A DNA stretch of 50,370 bases from Planctomycetaceae bacterium (GTDB taxonomy: Bacteria; Planctomycetota; Planctomycetia; Pirellulales; Pirellulaceae): the NCBI GenBank assembly GCA_002717145.1, contig PBCP01000082.1:1-50370 (forward strand), written 5' to 3'. The position numbers were made by a program, and so were the translations under genes. Every line of letters starts with the position of its first letter. The stretch's first letter is position 1. The notes below the pieces were generated by a model. The model was given only the letters and a program-made list of their open reading frames with translations, was not told where the DNA came from and made no database searches. Below, in pieces: positions 17,971 to 26,672 of this stretch.

Positions 17971-19276
17971 CGATTTCCCAACCTTTTCGGTATTCCTTGG
18001 TGATGTATTTGTCGGCTTCAGCAACATTGGTCGCTTTCAACGATTTCGCATCCCAATCCAAGGCTTTCCCCGTACGGTAACTAACGTTTCCAAGCAGCAC
18101 AGTCTCTGTCAAAGCTCCTGAGTAATCGAAATTACATAACGTTGGGGTACCTTCTTTACATGCCTTAATCCATTCTGCATGGTGACCAATGGATGGCGGA
18201 ATCGTCTGCTTCGGTGGAGTCCAACTTTCGAACTTATCCGTTGGGAAGAGGCGATAACTGGAGTAATTGGCAAACATCATGCCTTCTTCTCCAACGAACA
18301 TCACACCAGCACCGGGTACACGTTGACCGTCAATTTCCTTCGGGATCATATTTCCGTCGTACCAGGTCAGATTAATCGTGTCGCTACCATCTGCAGCCGG
18401 GAAGACGTATTCCACCTTCAGACCGAGAGGGCATGTTTCAGCATGAACTTCAGGTCCCGTAGCCTTGCAGGACAACGGGTGTCGAAGACCCAGCGCCCAG
18501 AACGGAAGGTCCATATAATGGCAGGCCATATCTCCCAATGTTCCCTGTCCGAACTCCCACCAACGTCTCCAGTTTGCCGGGTGGTATCGACCAGGAGCAT
18601 ATGGGCGTTCTTGCGCGGGTCCTAACCACAAATCCCAATCGAGATTTTTAGGAGGCTCAGTAATTTGATCAGCCGTTGGCAGTTCGCCGCCGCCCCAGCC
18701 TTTGCCAACCCAAACATGAACGTCGGTAATCTTTCCAAGTACACCAGACTGAATCGCTTCCACGACTCGTCGATAATTAGGTTCAGCATGAATCTGAGTA
18801 CCAAGCTGAGTTGCGACTCCATACTTCTTAGCTTCTTCAGCAATCAAACGAGCTTCAAAAACGGTATGGGCTAATGGCTTTTCAGTGTAAGTGTGCTTAC
18901 CGGCTCGAATTGCCAGCAGAGACGCTGGTGCATGAGAGTGGTCAGCCGTGGCGACAACGACAGCATCGATTTTGTCACCTTCCTGATCAATCAACTCACG
19001 GTAGTCTGCATATTTACGAGCACCTGTAAATTCAGTAGCGGCTCGATTTAGGTAGTTGGAATCGACGTCGCAAAGCGCGACAATATTCTCACCTTTAACA
19101 CCTGAAATATCGGCAGCAGCCCGGTTGGCCGTACCGACGCAGGCAATATTGAGTTTTTCATTCACTGAAGTGGAAGCTGGTAACTCAGCTCCACTAAAGA
19201 CTCCAGCCGAAAGAGCCGTAGCACCAGCACCGGTAGTCTTCAGAAATCGACGACGATTTTGCTTTTGATTAGCCAT
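17966..19276 (-). CDS. Tat-secreted Gfo/Idh/MocA-family oxidoreductase
   Basis: A 436-residue NAD(P)-dependent oxidoreductase of the glucose-fructose oxidoreductase/inositol dehydrogenase family. The chosen ATG (19276) starts a short twin-arginine leader (NRRRFLKTTGAGATALS); an ATG 15 bp upstream is the alternative. The Rossmann nucleotide site appears as IACVGTANRA, and the conserved TEKPLAHT segment carries the family's catalytic lysine. A C-terminal part with WRRWWEFGQGTLGDMACHYMD is typical of the planctomycete subgroup. Such proteins act on sugars or cyclitols outside the cytoplasm with pre-loaded cofactor; the substrate here is unknown. It is divergent from the RidA gene, with a 211-bp gap. 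Confidence 0.85.
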   Translation of the reverse strand: MANQKQNRRRFLKTTGAGATALSAGVFSGAELPASTSVNEKLNIACVGTANRAAADISGVKGENIVALCDVDSNYLNRAATEFTGARKYADYRELIDQEGDKIDAVVVATADHSHAPASLLAIRAGKHTYTEKPLAHTVFEARLIAEEAKKYGVATQLGTQIHAEPNYRRVVEAIQSGVLGKITDVHVWVGKGWGGGELPTADQITEPPKNLDWDLWLGPAQERPYAPGRYHPANWRRWWEFGQGTLGDMACHYMDLPFWALGLRHPLSCKATGPEVHAETCPLGLKVEYVFPAADGSDTINLTWYDGNMIPKEIDGQRVPGAGVMFVGEEGMMFANYSSYRLFPTDKFESWTPPKQTIPPSIGHHAEWIKACKEGTPTLCNFDYSGALTETVLLGNVSYRTGKALDWDAKSLKATNVAEADKYITKEYRKGWEIV

Positions 19277-19399
19277 ATGTTGTTGCCCCATTCTTATAGA
19301 TAGAGGGAGTTGTAATACTTGAGTGTAAGTTGCAGTTAATCTTAGCACAAAAATCAGGCACATTCGCGTTCCAATTGATAATCCGGTTCCATCCCTCTC

Positions 19400-19421
19400 A
19401 GGAGGTGATAAAATGAAGTGA
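19400..19421 (+). other. Near-perfect Shine-Dalgarno before a two-codon ORF in the RidA leader
   Basis: AGGAGGTGA at 19400-19408 matches the full anti-Shine-Dalgarno sequence and is followed seven bases after AGGAGG by ATG AAG TGA (19413-19421), encoding Met-Lys. It lies 67 bases before the RidA-like start. Downstream, GGGGC (19438-19442) can pair either with the nearby GCCC (19428-19431) or with GCCCC right before the start codon (19483-19487). A leader-control role is inference. Confidence 0.35.
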
Positions 19422-19487
19422 CTGCAAGCCCGTTATCGGGGCCAATACAGCACGAAACCACATTGAAAAACCGGAGATAACAGCCCC

Positions 19488-19928
19488 ATGGGTGCTCAAC
19501 AAAAAGCAGAAGAAATCGGAATTGAATTTCAGGCAATCGAACCTGGCTACCTCAATCTATGTATCCGTAGCGGGAATCAGCTAATCACATCAGGCCACAC
19601 TAGCACTGCCAAAGGCATTTTGGGGCAGGGCATGAGTGTCGAAGAGGGATATGCTGCCGCTCGAGATTGTGGCATCAAAATCCTCCAGTCAGTACACGAT
19701 GAACATGGCACGTTAGACAATCTGCGAGTAATTAAAGTACTTGGCTGCGTCTATTCGGCTCCGGAATTCACTGACCAGCACTTGGTCATCAATGGTTGCT
19801 CAGATCTTTTCCATGAGATCTTTGGTAAAGAGGGCGATGGATATCACGCTCGTAGCGCTCTTGGATTCGCTGCGTTGCCGACCGGTGCCGCTGTCGAAGT
19901 CGAAGCAATTTTCGAGATTGTCGAGTAA
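19488..19928 (+). CDS. RidA/YjgF/UK114-family protein
   Basis: A 146-residue protein of the Rid superfamily, whose best-known members hydrolyse reactive enamine/imine intermediates released by PLP enzymes. The C-terminal signature ARSALGFAALPTGAAVEVE fits the family, including the arginine that binds the substrate carboxylate. The N-terminal part (LITSGHTST, then GYAAARDCGIKIL) matches the longer Rid-like subgroup rather than the 128-residue RidA archetype, so the exact activity is uncertain. The ATG at 19488 has GGAG about 12 bases upstream. It opens a closely spaced plus-strand run, with trhO starting 5 bp after its stop. Confidence 0.85.
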   Translation: MGAQQKAEEIGIEFQAIEPGYLNLCIRSGNQLITSGHTSTAKGILGQGMSVEEGYAAARDCGIKILQSVHDEHGTLDNLRVIKVLGCVYSAPEFTDQHLVINGCSDLFHEIFGKEGDGYHARSALGFAALPTGAAVEVEAIFEIVE

Positions 19929-19933
19929 CATCG

Positions 19934-20821
19934 ATGTCAAACCAGTCTTATACTGTCACTGCCTTCTATAAATTCCTGGAAATAGAAGAGTCGGAGCTTC
20001 GTTCGTTACGCAGCGAATTGCAACGCATGGGCTATAAGTTCAAACTGCAGGGACTCACTCTTGTCGCCACTGAAGGAGTCAATGGGACTGTTTCCAGCTC
20101 GGCTGAGGGAATTGCACAATTCAAGGAATTCCTACAAACTCGATTTGGTGATATCACCTTCAAAGACAGCTATTGTGAATTCCGCCCATTCAAAAGATGG
20201 TTAGTGAAGATTCGTGATGAAATTGTAGCTATCAAGGACAAGTCGATTATTCCTGATGGTGACCGAAACCACCTATCACCCGAACAATGGCACCAGGTAC
20301 TTTCTGAGGAAGATGTCGTACTCATCGATACCCGAAATATTTGTGAGACGGATATCTGTATGTTTAAAGGAGCGATTGATCCACGACTGAATAGCTTTGG
20401 TGAGTTTCCAGACTGGGTACGTGACTCCGGAATTCCTAAAGATAAAAAAGTCCTGATGTACTGCACGGGCGGGATACGCTGTGAAAAGGCACTTATTTCA
20501 ATGCAACGTCAGGGTTATGAAAACGTCTTCCAACTTAAGGGAGGTATTCTTGATTATCTGGCGGAGTACCCTGAAGGGCACTGGGACGGAGAGTGTTTTG
20601 TATTTGATGGTCGGGTGGCTGTTGATCATCAATTAGCTCCTTCACAACGTTACAAATTCTGTCCGCATTGCGGTGATCCCGGAGATCTTCAGGCCGAATG
20701 CCGCATTTGCGAGGTCGCCATGGTGATTTGTCAACCATGTTCAACACACCCGGAACGTAATACCTGTTCAAAGAATTGCGCCGAAAAATTTCGTCGTCAA
20801 GAGGCCGTTGCAGGAGAGTAG
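19934..20821 (+). CDS. trhO: tRNA uridine(34) hydroxylase, rhodanese family (TrhO/YceA)
   Basis: A 295-residue rhodanese-domain protein. The family hydroxylates uridine 34 in tRNA anticodons, the first step to 5-methoxyuridine and 5-carboxymethoxyuridine, in an oxygen-dependent reaction. The N-terminal acylphosphatase-like domain (about 1-95) includes TEGVNGTVS. The rhodanese domain (about 115-225) has the active loop CTGGIRCEKA with C177. A cysteine-rich C-terminal tail (CPHCGDP, CRICEVAMVICQPC, CSKNC) is a probable metal site found in many family members. It lies between the RidA-like and PhyH-like genes with gaps of 5 and 4 bp, so it is probably co-transcribed with them. Confidence 0.93.
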   Translation: MSNQSYTVTAFYKFLEIEESELRSLRSELQRMGYKFKLQGLTLVATEGVNGTVSSSAEGIAQFKEFLQTRFGDITFKDSYCEFRPFKRWLVKIRDEIVAIKDKSIIPDGDRNHLSPEQWHQVLSEEDVVLIDTRNICETDICMFKGAIDPRLNSFGEFPDWVRDSGIPKDKKVLMYCTGGIRCEKALISMQRQGYENVFQLKGGILDYLAEYPEGHWDGECFVFDGRVAVDHQLAPSQRYKFCPHCGDPGDLQAECRICEVAMVICQPCSTHPERNTCSKNCAEKFRRQEAVAGE

Positions 20822-20825
20822 GGCA

Positions 20826-21566
20826 GTGCTGAACCAATCCCAGCTTGAAACCTATCAGGACCAAGGGCATCTCACGATAAACGGTTTCTATCCAACTGAA
20901 ACCGTCTCTCAGGTCATCCATGAAATCAATCTCTGGGCTGAACAAACCCGAGCAAACCTTAGCGATGAAGACCAACGTTGGTACCTCGAACAAGATGTAC
21001 CCGTCGGAGTCACCCTGTTTAGAAAACTAGACAACCCCATTTATAACCGTCCGGTCCTACGAGACTTAATCGTCACACCCTCCTTGCTGGAAATTGCCAG
21101 CCAACTCATTGGCGATCGTCTGACAGTTTTCTTTAGTCAGGTATTTATGAAGCCTGCAAAGTATGGCGGACCGAAACCTGTTCATCAGGATAACTATTAC
21201 TTTGGCCCCGCAGATGAAGACCGGGTGCTAACGGTGTGGGTGGCCATCGATAATGCCACCGTTGAAAACGGATGCCTTTATTATGGCGATGGAAGTCATC
21301 ATACGGGCGTGCATCAGCATATTGCTCCTGCGAATGAACCCTTCAATTTGATGGTTCCGAACGAAGTTGCGAAGAAATTCCCGATGAGAGCTGCTCCTGT
21401 CGATGCCGGGGGAATCTCGCTGCATCACGGAAGCACTTTTCATCAATCTTCCGAAAACAATAGTGAATTCCCACGACGGGCTTTAGCGATGCACTTTATC
21501 CCTCAGGATATGCCTTTGGTAAATCCTGCGCTTGATTACGACTTAAGCGTTGTCGTCCCCTTTTAA
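20826..21566 (+). CDS. Phytanoyl-CoA dioxygenase (PhyH)-family protein
   Basis: A 246-residue Fe(II)/2-oxoglutarate-dependent oxygenase of the PhyH family. The facial triad can be read as H-x-D in PVHQDNYYFG and a distal His in GISLHHGSTFHQSS, with a downstream arginine (PRRAL) for 2-oxoglutarate. The start is taken as GTG 20826, because AGGAG lies nine bases upstream; a TTG at 20808 would overlap trhO and lacks such a site. The native substrate is unknown; family members hydroxylate lipids, antibiotics and other small molecules. It is followed after 23 bp by the first sulfatase, so it may serve the same transcript. Confidence 0.85.
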   Translation: MLNQSQLETYQDQGHLTINGFYPTETVSQVIHEINLWAEQTRANLSDEDQRWYLEQDVPVGVTLFRKLDNPIYNRPVLRDLIVTPSLLEIASQLIGDRLTVFFSQVFMKPAKYGGPKPVHQDNYYFGPADEDRVLTVWVAIDNATVENGCLYYGDGSHHTGVHQHIAPANEPFNLMVPNEVAKKFPMRAAPVDAGGISLHHGSTFHQSSENNSEFPRRALAMHFIPQDMPLVNPALDYDLSVVVPF

Positions 21567-21589
21567 CCTTTGATTGATTAGTAGATTCC

Positions 21590-23362
21590 ATGCGTAAATT
21601 TGTCCTCGTTCTATTCACTATTCTGGTTGCTCAAATGGCTCAGGCCGAGCAACCAAATGTCGTTGTCATCCTGACCGATGATCAGGGTTGGGGAGATCTC
21701 AGTCTGCACGGTAATCAGAACCTCAATACCCCCAATCTGGACGCGCTAGCAAAAGCCGGAGCTCAATTCGATCGTTTTTATGTATGTCCTGTCTGCTCAC
21801 CTACCCGCGCAGAGTTCTTAACCGGCCGTTATCACCCCCGTGGAGGTGTCTTCAGTACCAGTGCCGGAGGTGAACGTCTGGACCTGGATGAAGTCACAAT
21901 CGCTGATACTTTTAAGGCAGCCGGGTATCACACCGGCGCTTTCGGCAAATGGCACAATGGCATGCAGTATCCTTATCATCCCAACGGACGGGGCTTTGAC
22001 GAATACTACGGTTTCACCTCGGGGCACTGGGGGCATTACTTCTCACCCGTTCTTGAACACAACGGAGCTTTAACACGTGGTGAGGGATTTTGCGTAGACG
22101 ACTTCACTAATCGTGCGATGGATTTCATCGAGGAGAGTGTCAAACAGGACAAGCCGTTCTTTGCCTACCTGCCATATAACACTCCTCACTCACCTATGCA
22201 GGTCCCCGATCAATTCTGGAAAAAATTCGACGGGCTGGAACTGGAAATGCGGAATCGTGATCCCCAAAGAGAGAATCTCCAGCACACACGCGCAGCATTA
22301 GCTATGTGTGAGAATGTCGACTGGAATGTTGGCCGCCTGATGAAACGATTAGATAAACTCGGAGTAGCCGATAACACGATCGTCGTATTCTTTCATGACA
22401 ATGGCCCTAATGGAGCGCGTTGGAACGACGGCATGCGAGGGCGTAAAGGTTCAACCGATGAAGGAGGCTGTCGCTCACCGTTGTTTATCAGTTGGCCTGG
22501 GAAGATTAAGCCTAATACTTTTGTTTCTCAGATTGCCTCCGTCACGGACCTGCTGCCTACGCTATCGAACATGGCAGGCATTAACCTGATTGGCGAGAAA
22601 CCTCTCGACGGAATAGATCTATCCGCCTGGATCGCAGACCCGCAGAAAGAACATAACGACCGTATCATTATCAACAGCTGGAAAGGCAGAATCAGCGCTC
22701 GCAATCAACAGTACCGACTAGACCACACCGGCCGGCTTTATGACATCTCGAATGATCCAAAACAGGACCGGGATATCGTCAAAGAACAACCGGCAATCGC
22801 AGAAAAATTACGAGAGGCAATCGCAGATTTCAAAACAGATGTTCTCAGCGACTACAACACCACCAATGAAGGTCGCCCATTTGTTATCTGTCACAAAGAT
22901 TACCGGTGGACACAGGTACCAGCTCGAGATGGCACGGCGCACGGCAACATCATCCGTTCCAACAAATTCCCTAACTGCTCGTATTTTCTGAATTGGATTA
23001 GCACCAATGACAAAATCACCTGGCCTGCACATGTACAACACACAGGTCGTTATCGCGTCTATCTGCACTACACCTGTAAGAAAGAGAATGTTGGCTGCCG
23101 AGTTCAGTTGTCATTTAATGATTCAACAATTTCGCAAAAGATCGTAGAATCGCATGACCCGCCGGTAGTGGGAGCCAAAGAAGATCGCTTTGTTCGCGTG
23201 GAATCCTATATCAAGTATTTCCGCGAGATTGATTTGGGAATCATGGAATTGGATGCCGGAGCCGGCGAGCTTTCCTTAACCATTCCGGAAATGCCCGGTG
23301 ACGAAGGAATTGAATTCCGCCTGCTGATGTTTGAACGCCTAGAAGATGGAAAGGTCAAATAA
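21590..23362 (+). CDS. Secreted sulfatase with C-terminal beta-sandwich-like domain
   Basis: A 590-residue type I sulfatase that hydrolyses sulfate esters using a formylglycine made from cysteine. The signal peptide ends near residue 19 (AQMAQA). Metal-binding D30-D31 lie in VVILTDDQG. The modification motif CSPTR is at C69-R73. GKWH is present at about 120, and FFHDNG replaces the more usual TSDNG. Residues about 430-590 form an extra beta-rich domain (through YRVYLHYTC and LSLTIPEM), possibly carbohydrate-binding by position. The gene follows the PhyH-like gene by 23 bp and shares one base (TAATG) with the next sulfatase, showing translational coupling. The substrate is unknown. Confidence 0.92.
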   Translation: MRKFVLVLFTILVAQMAQAEQPNVVVILTDDQGWGDLSLHGNQNLNTPNLDALAKAGAQFDRFYVCPVCSPTRAEFLTGRYHPRGGVFSTSAGGERLDLDEVTIADTFKAAGYHTGAFGKWHNGMQYPYHPNGRGFDEYYGFTSGHWGHYFSPVLEHNGALTRGEGFCVDDFTNRAMDFIEESVKQDKPFFAYLPYNTPHSPMQVPDQFWKKFDGLELEMRNRDPQRENLQHTRAALAMCENVDWNVGRLMKRLDKLGVADNTIVVFFHDNGPNGARWNDGMRGRKGSTDEGGCRSPLFISWPGKIKPNTFVSQIASVTDLLPTLSNMAGINLIGEKPLDGIDLSAWIADPQKEHNDRIIINSWKGRISARNQQYRLDHTGRLYDISNDPKQDRDIVKEQPAIAEKLREAIADFKTDVLSDYNTTNEGRPFVICHKDYRWTQVPARDGTAHGNIIRSNKFPNCSYFLNWISTNDKITWPAHVQHTGRYRVYLHYTCKKENVGCRVQLSFNDSTISQKIVESHDPPVVGAKEDRFVRVESYIKYFREIDLGIMELDAGAGELSLTIPEMPGDEGIEFRLLMFERLEDGKVK

Positions 23363-26001
23363 TGCGTCTACTGAGCGCACTCGTACTTTGTTTCCTGACA
23401 ACAGGCCTGTTCGCCCGTCAGCCCAACGTAATTTTCATTCTTGCCGACGACCTTGGCCACCGTGAACTAGGGTGTTATGGCAACGATTTCAATGAAACAC
23501 CGTCGCTCGACAAATTGAGCGAACAGGGAATGCGCTTTACCGATGCCTATGCAGCGGCTCCCGTATGTTCCCCCTACCGTGCATCTCTGATGACCGGCCT
23601 ACATCCGGCCCGTCTCGGCATTATCGATTACCTTCGCCCGAATTCTGCATTCGCAATTTCTCCGGCACAGTACACACTCCCTCGAGCATTCAAGGACAAC
23701 GGCTATACCACTGGCTTTATTGGAAAGTGGCATCTCACCGGATATAAATTCCACGATTCGGAGTTCGAAGTGAGACCCACCGATGTCGGATTTGACACTG
23801 AAACCGGAGGCGAGATTAAAGGTGTCGGTAACGGTGCCAATTTTTGGCCCTACGTTTTCCGTGATCAGCCAGTCCGCTGGCTCGACTTCCAGGAAAATAA
23901 ATTGGGAGAAGATGAATATCTGGTGGATCGCATGAATCACGAGGCGATTCAATTCATTGAGCGAAATCAGAAGGAACCCTTCTTTCTCTACCTAAGCCAC
24001 TATTCCACACATTCGATTCTCAATGGCCGGCCTGACAAAGTGAAAAAGTACATTGCCAAGCATCCGCCAGGACCAAGTTCACGTGAGCGGTGTTATCTTT
24101 GTCAGGATAGCGGACACGAAGGGGATTCACTCCACCACTGGGCTCGACATCACAATCCCCATCTGGCTGCCATGCTTGAATCCATTGATGATGGAGTCGG
24201 ATTGATTATGGAGAAACTCGACGAACTCAATCTAACAGATGATACGATTGTTATCTTTTCAAGCGATAACGGTGGTGAAATCAACGTAACTTCCAACGCT
24301 CCTTTGCGCGGAGGGAAAAGTCAGTTATACGAAGGCGGTATTCGCGTGCCTTTAATCGTCCGCTGGCCGGGGCAGGTGCCCGTCGGCATAGCCAGCAATG
24401 CCTACACGACCAGTACTGACTTTTTCCCGACGCTTGTGGAAGCCTGTAAGTTGAAAGTAAAGCAAGACTATCGTGCTGACGGGACGAGCGTTTTGGGAGA
24501 CTGGCAGGGAGACAAGCAGCGTCGGGCTGGCCGGGATTTACATTGGCACTATCCACTGGAAAAGCCTCATTTTCTGGGCGGCGTTTCGGCGGGTGCTATT
24601 CGCTCAGGCCCCTGGAAACTCATCGAGTTTTTTGAGACTGGTGAACTAGAGCTCTACAATCTTGAGACTGATCTCGGAGAATCAATCAATGTGGCCAGAA
24701 AACACCCTGAACTAGTCGAAAGCCTCTATGCTCGTCTGATTCAATGGCGTGAGCGTGTAGATGCCCGAACCGGTTCATCTCTCAAGATGACACGTAGTGG
24801 AAATGCAATTTTTCAGGATTCATTTTCACCTCAGCTTGTCAGCAACCGCTGGTCCGTGACTGAAAACTACACTGTCGATAACGGGACGCTTGTTCGGACT
24901 GAGCATACGGACGGGGAAGAAAGGATCTTCCTCAAGAAGCCGGAATACAAAGACGTCGTCGTCAAGTTCGACTTTCAATTCAAAGGCACGCAAGACATCC
25001 GCTTTCTAACCGGCACTTCGGGCAAATACAATGCCGTTGTACACATCCATCCGGATCGTTTCTTTATCCAAACAGCTGTCGATCAAACCGTGCCCTACTT
25101 TCCGGCAATCCACGGCATTTGTGCTTTCAATTTCCAACAGGACAAGTGGTACACCATGACGGTTGAAATTGCTGGCGACGAAGTCATAGCTCACATCGAT
25201 CAGAAACATTTCGCCTATGCTCAGCATCCAATCATCGATCGAACCCGTACTTATTTTGCATTTCAGACAGGGACGCCAGGAGCCGTACTCGACAACGTTC
25301 AGCTCCTGCAGGGATTCAAATTGAAAGACTGGAATGATAAACGAAATCAATACATCAGCCTCCAGAAAAACCGGCCATTGCCGGAAATGCCTTTGCGAGA
25401 CCGCTGGCAAATGCTCAAAACGAACACACATGATTTCCTTTATCGCAATGATTCCCAATACAAGTCCATCGTTGATTCTCTGGCAGCAGCCAAGCAACGA
25501 CAGCATGAACATTATCCCGAAGTCTTTAGTTCCATTAAAGAAGTACGTAAGCCACTAATGGAGTTACGAAAAGAGTTGGCAACTAACGACACTCAGTACC
25601 AACAACTAAACAAAAGGGTCAACCAGGCAAAACAGGAGCAGAAACGGTACGTACTGGAGCGGTTTCCCCAATTGGAATCTATGCCTGCCAGCGAATCTGC
25701 CGCAGCGGCTGCTCAATTTAGAAAGACAATCGCCCACGAAAAAGAATTTGTCGTCCTGAAAAAGCAACAAGAGGACGCAGAAGAGGCTCTGGAGCAGGCG
25801 TTTCCTGAGCTCTTTATCACCAATGAAGAAATTCAGGCTCGCCAAAGAGAAGAGCGTGAAAAGTTGAAAGGGTCACCTGAATTTCAAAAAGTAATCCAAG
25901 ACGTCTCTGAATTAGTTAGAAAAGAAATGGAATACCGACATCAAAAGAATCCGGAGCTCAAACAACTCTGGACTCAAATCTTCGTTAAGGAAGACTCATG
26001 A
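23362..26001 (+). CDS. Secreted sulfatase fused to lectin-like domain and charged helical tail
   Basis: An 879-residue multidomain protein. The signal peptide ends near residue 18 (LFA). The sulfatase domain (about 20-475) has D29-D30, the formylglycine motif CSPYR at C69-R73, GKWH, and FSSDNGGE. Before the core DDGVG motif sits an unusual insertion with C244 and C247 (CYLCQDSGHEG) and several His. Residues about 485-655 are a concanavalin-like domain (DUF1080 type: FQDSFSP, VVKFDFQFKG, ending with LDNVQLLQG). Residues about 690-879 are strongly charged and helical, rich in Lys, Glu and Gln, with coiled-coil character. It shares TAATG with the gene upstream and ATGA with the gene downstream, so it is translated as part of a tight operon. 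Confidence 0.9.
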   Translation: MRLLSALVLCFLTTGLFARQPNVIFILADDLGHRELGCYGNDFNETPSLDKLSEQGMRFTDAYAAAPVCSPYRASLMTGLHPARLGIIDYLRPNSAFAISPAQYTLPRAFKDNGYTTGFIGKWHLTGYKFHDSEFEVRPTDVGFDTETGGEIKGVGNGANFWPYVFRDQPVRWLDFQENKLGEDEYLVDRMNHEAIQFIERNQKEPFFLYLSHYSTHSILNGRPDKVKKYIAKHPPGPSSRERCYLCQDSGHEGDSLHHWARHHNPHLAAMLESIDDGVGLIMEKLDELNLTDDTIVIFSSDNGGEINVTSNAPLRGGKSQLYEGGIRVPLIVRWPGQVPVGIASNAYTTSTDFFPTLVEACKLKVKQDYRADGTSVLGDWQGDKQRRAGRDLHWHYPLEKPHFLGGVSAGAIRSGPWKLIEFFETGELELYNLETDLGESINVARKHPELVESLYARLIQWRERVDARTGSSLKMTRSGNAIFQDSFSPQLVSNRWSVTENYTVDNGTLVRTEHTDGEERIFLKKPEYKDVVVKFDFQFKGTQDIRFLTGTSGKYNAVVHIHPDRFFIQTAVDQTVPYFPAIHGICAFNFQQDKWYTMTVEIAGDEVIAHIDQKHFAYAQHPIIDRTRTYFAFQTGTPGAVLDNVQLLQGFKLKDWNDKRNQYISLQKNRPLPEMPLRDRWQMLKTNTHDFLYRNDSQYKSIVDSLAAAKQRQHEHYPEVFSSIKEVRKPLMELRKELATNDTQYQQLNKRVNQAKQEQKRYVLERFPQLESMPASESAAAAAQFRKTIAHEKEFVVLKKQQEDAEEALEQAFPELFITNEEIQARQREEREKLKGSPEFQKVIQDVSELVRKEMEYRHQKNPELKQLWTQIFVKEDS

Positions 26002-26666
26002 ACAAACTTATCATCTCTGCTTTCCTACTAAACTGTTGTGTCAGTATCACCGCTATTGCCGATGACGCTGACCTGCCTGCCGTTGCAAAAGAAACTTTCA
26101 CCAAGGGAGCCGCTAACTGGGAACCTAAGGATCCAGCGGCCTGGAAAGTCGTAAAGAAGGGACCTGAAAGCTTTTACTCAATGTTTAAGGACAGCAACTA
26201 CCAACCCGAAGTTCGCTCACCTGTCAATTTTGCGCTACTCAAAGAAATATCCGTATCAGACTTCGTACTCGATGTCGACATGCGTTCCACACAGGAAGTC
26301 TATGGCCATCAGGATTTGTGCCTGTTTTTTGGCTACCAGGATGCATCTCATTTCTATTACGTTCATCTGGGTCGTGAGGCAGATGCTCATGCAAATTCGA
26401 TCTTCCTTGTTAACGGTAAACCGCGAGTCAGCATTGCTCAGAAACGAACGGAGGGAACAAACTGGACCAAAGATTGGCACCATGTTCGTATTAAACGTGA
26501 TACGACGACGGGAAGTATTGAAGTCTTTTTTGACGACATGAAGACGCCAGTCATGACCACAATCGACAAACGTTTTCTTGACGGTCGCGTCGGCATCGGA
26601 AGTTTTGATGACACCGGGGACTTCGACAATTTCGAATTACGTGGAAAACTCAGGAATTATAAGTAA
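25998..26666 (+). CDS. Secreted concanavalin-like (DUF1080-type) domain protein
   Basis: A 222-residue exported protein with a signal peptide (MNKLIISAFLLNCCVSITAIA). The mature part is one beta-sandwich domain: FTKGAANWEPKDPAAWKV at the start, DFVLDVDMRS, QDLCLFFGYQD, WHHVRIKRD, and the closing GIGSFDDTGDFDNFELRG. This is the lectin-like fold also called DUF1080/3-keto-disaccharide-hydrolase type. It may bind or cut a sugar; no catalytic residue can be assigned with certainty. Its start overlaps the stop of the upstream sulfatase (ATGA), and the next sulfatase begins 6 bp after its stop. Its fold resembles the lectin-like domain inside the upstream sulfatase, so it could be a stand-alone partner for the same substrate. 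Confidence 0.82.
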   Translation: MNKLIISAFLLNCCVSITAIADDADLPAVAKETFTKGAANWEPKDPAAWKVVKKGPESFYSMFKDSNYQPEVRSPVNFALLKEISVSDFVLDVDMRSTQEVYGHQDLCLFFGYQDASHFYYVHLGREADAHANSIFLVNGKPRVSIAQKRTEGTNWTKDWHHVRIKRDTTTGSIEVFFDDMKTPVMTTIDKRFLDGRVGIGSFDDTGDFDNFELRGKLRNYK

Positions 26667-26672
26667 AACGTT

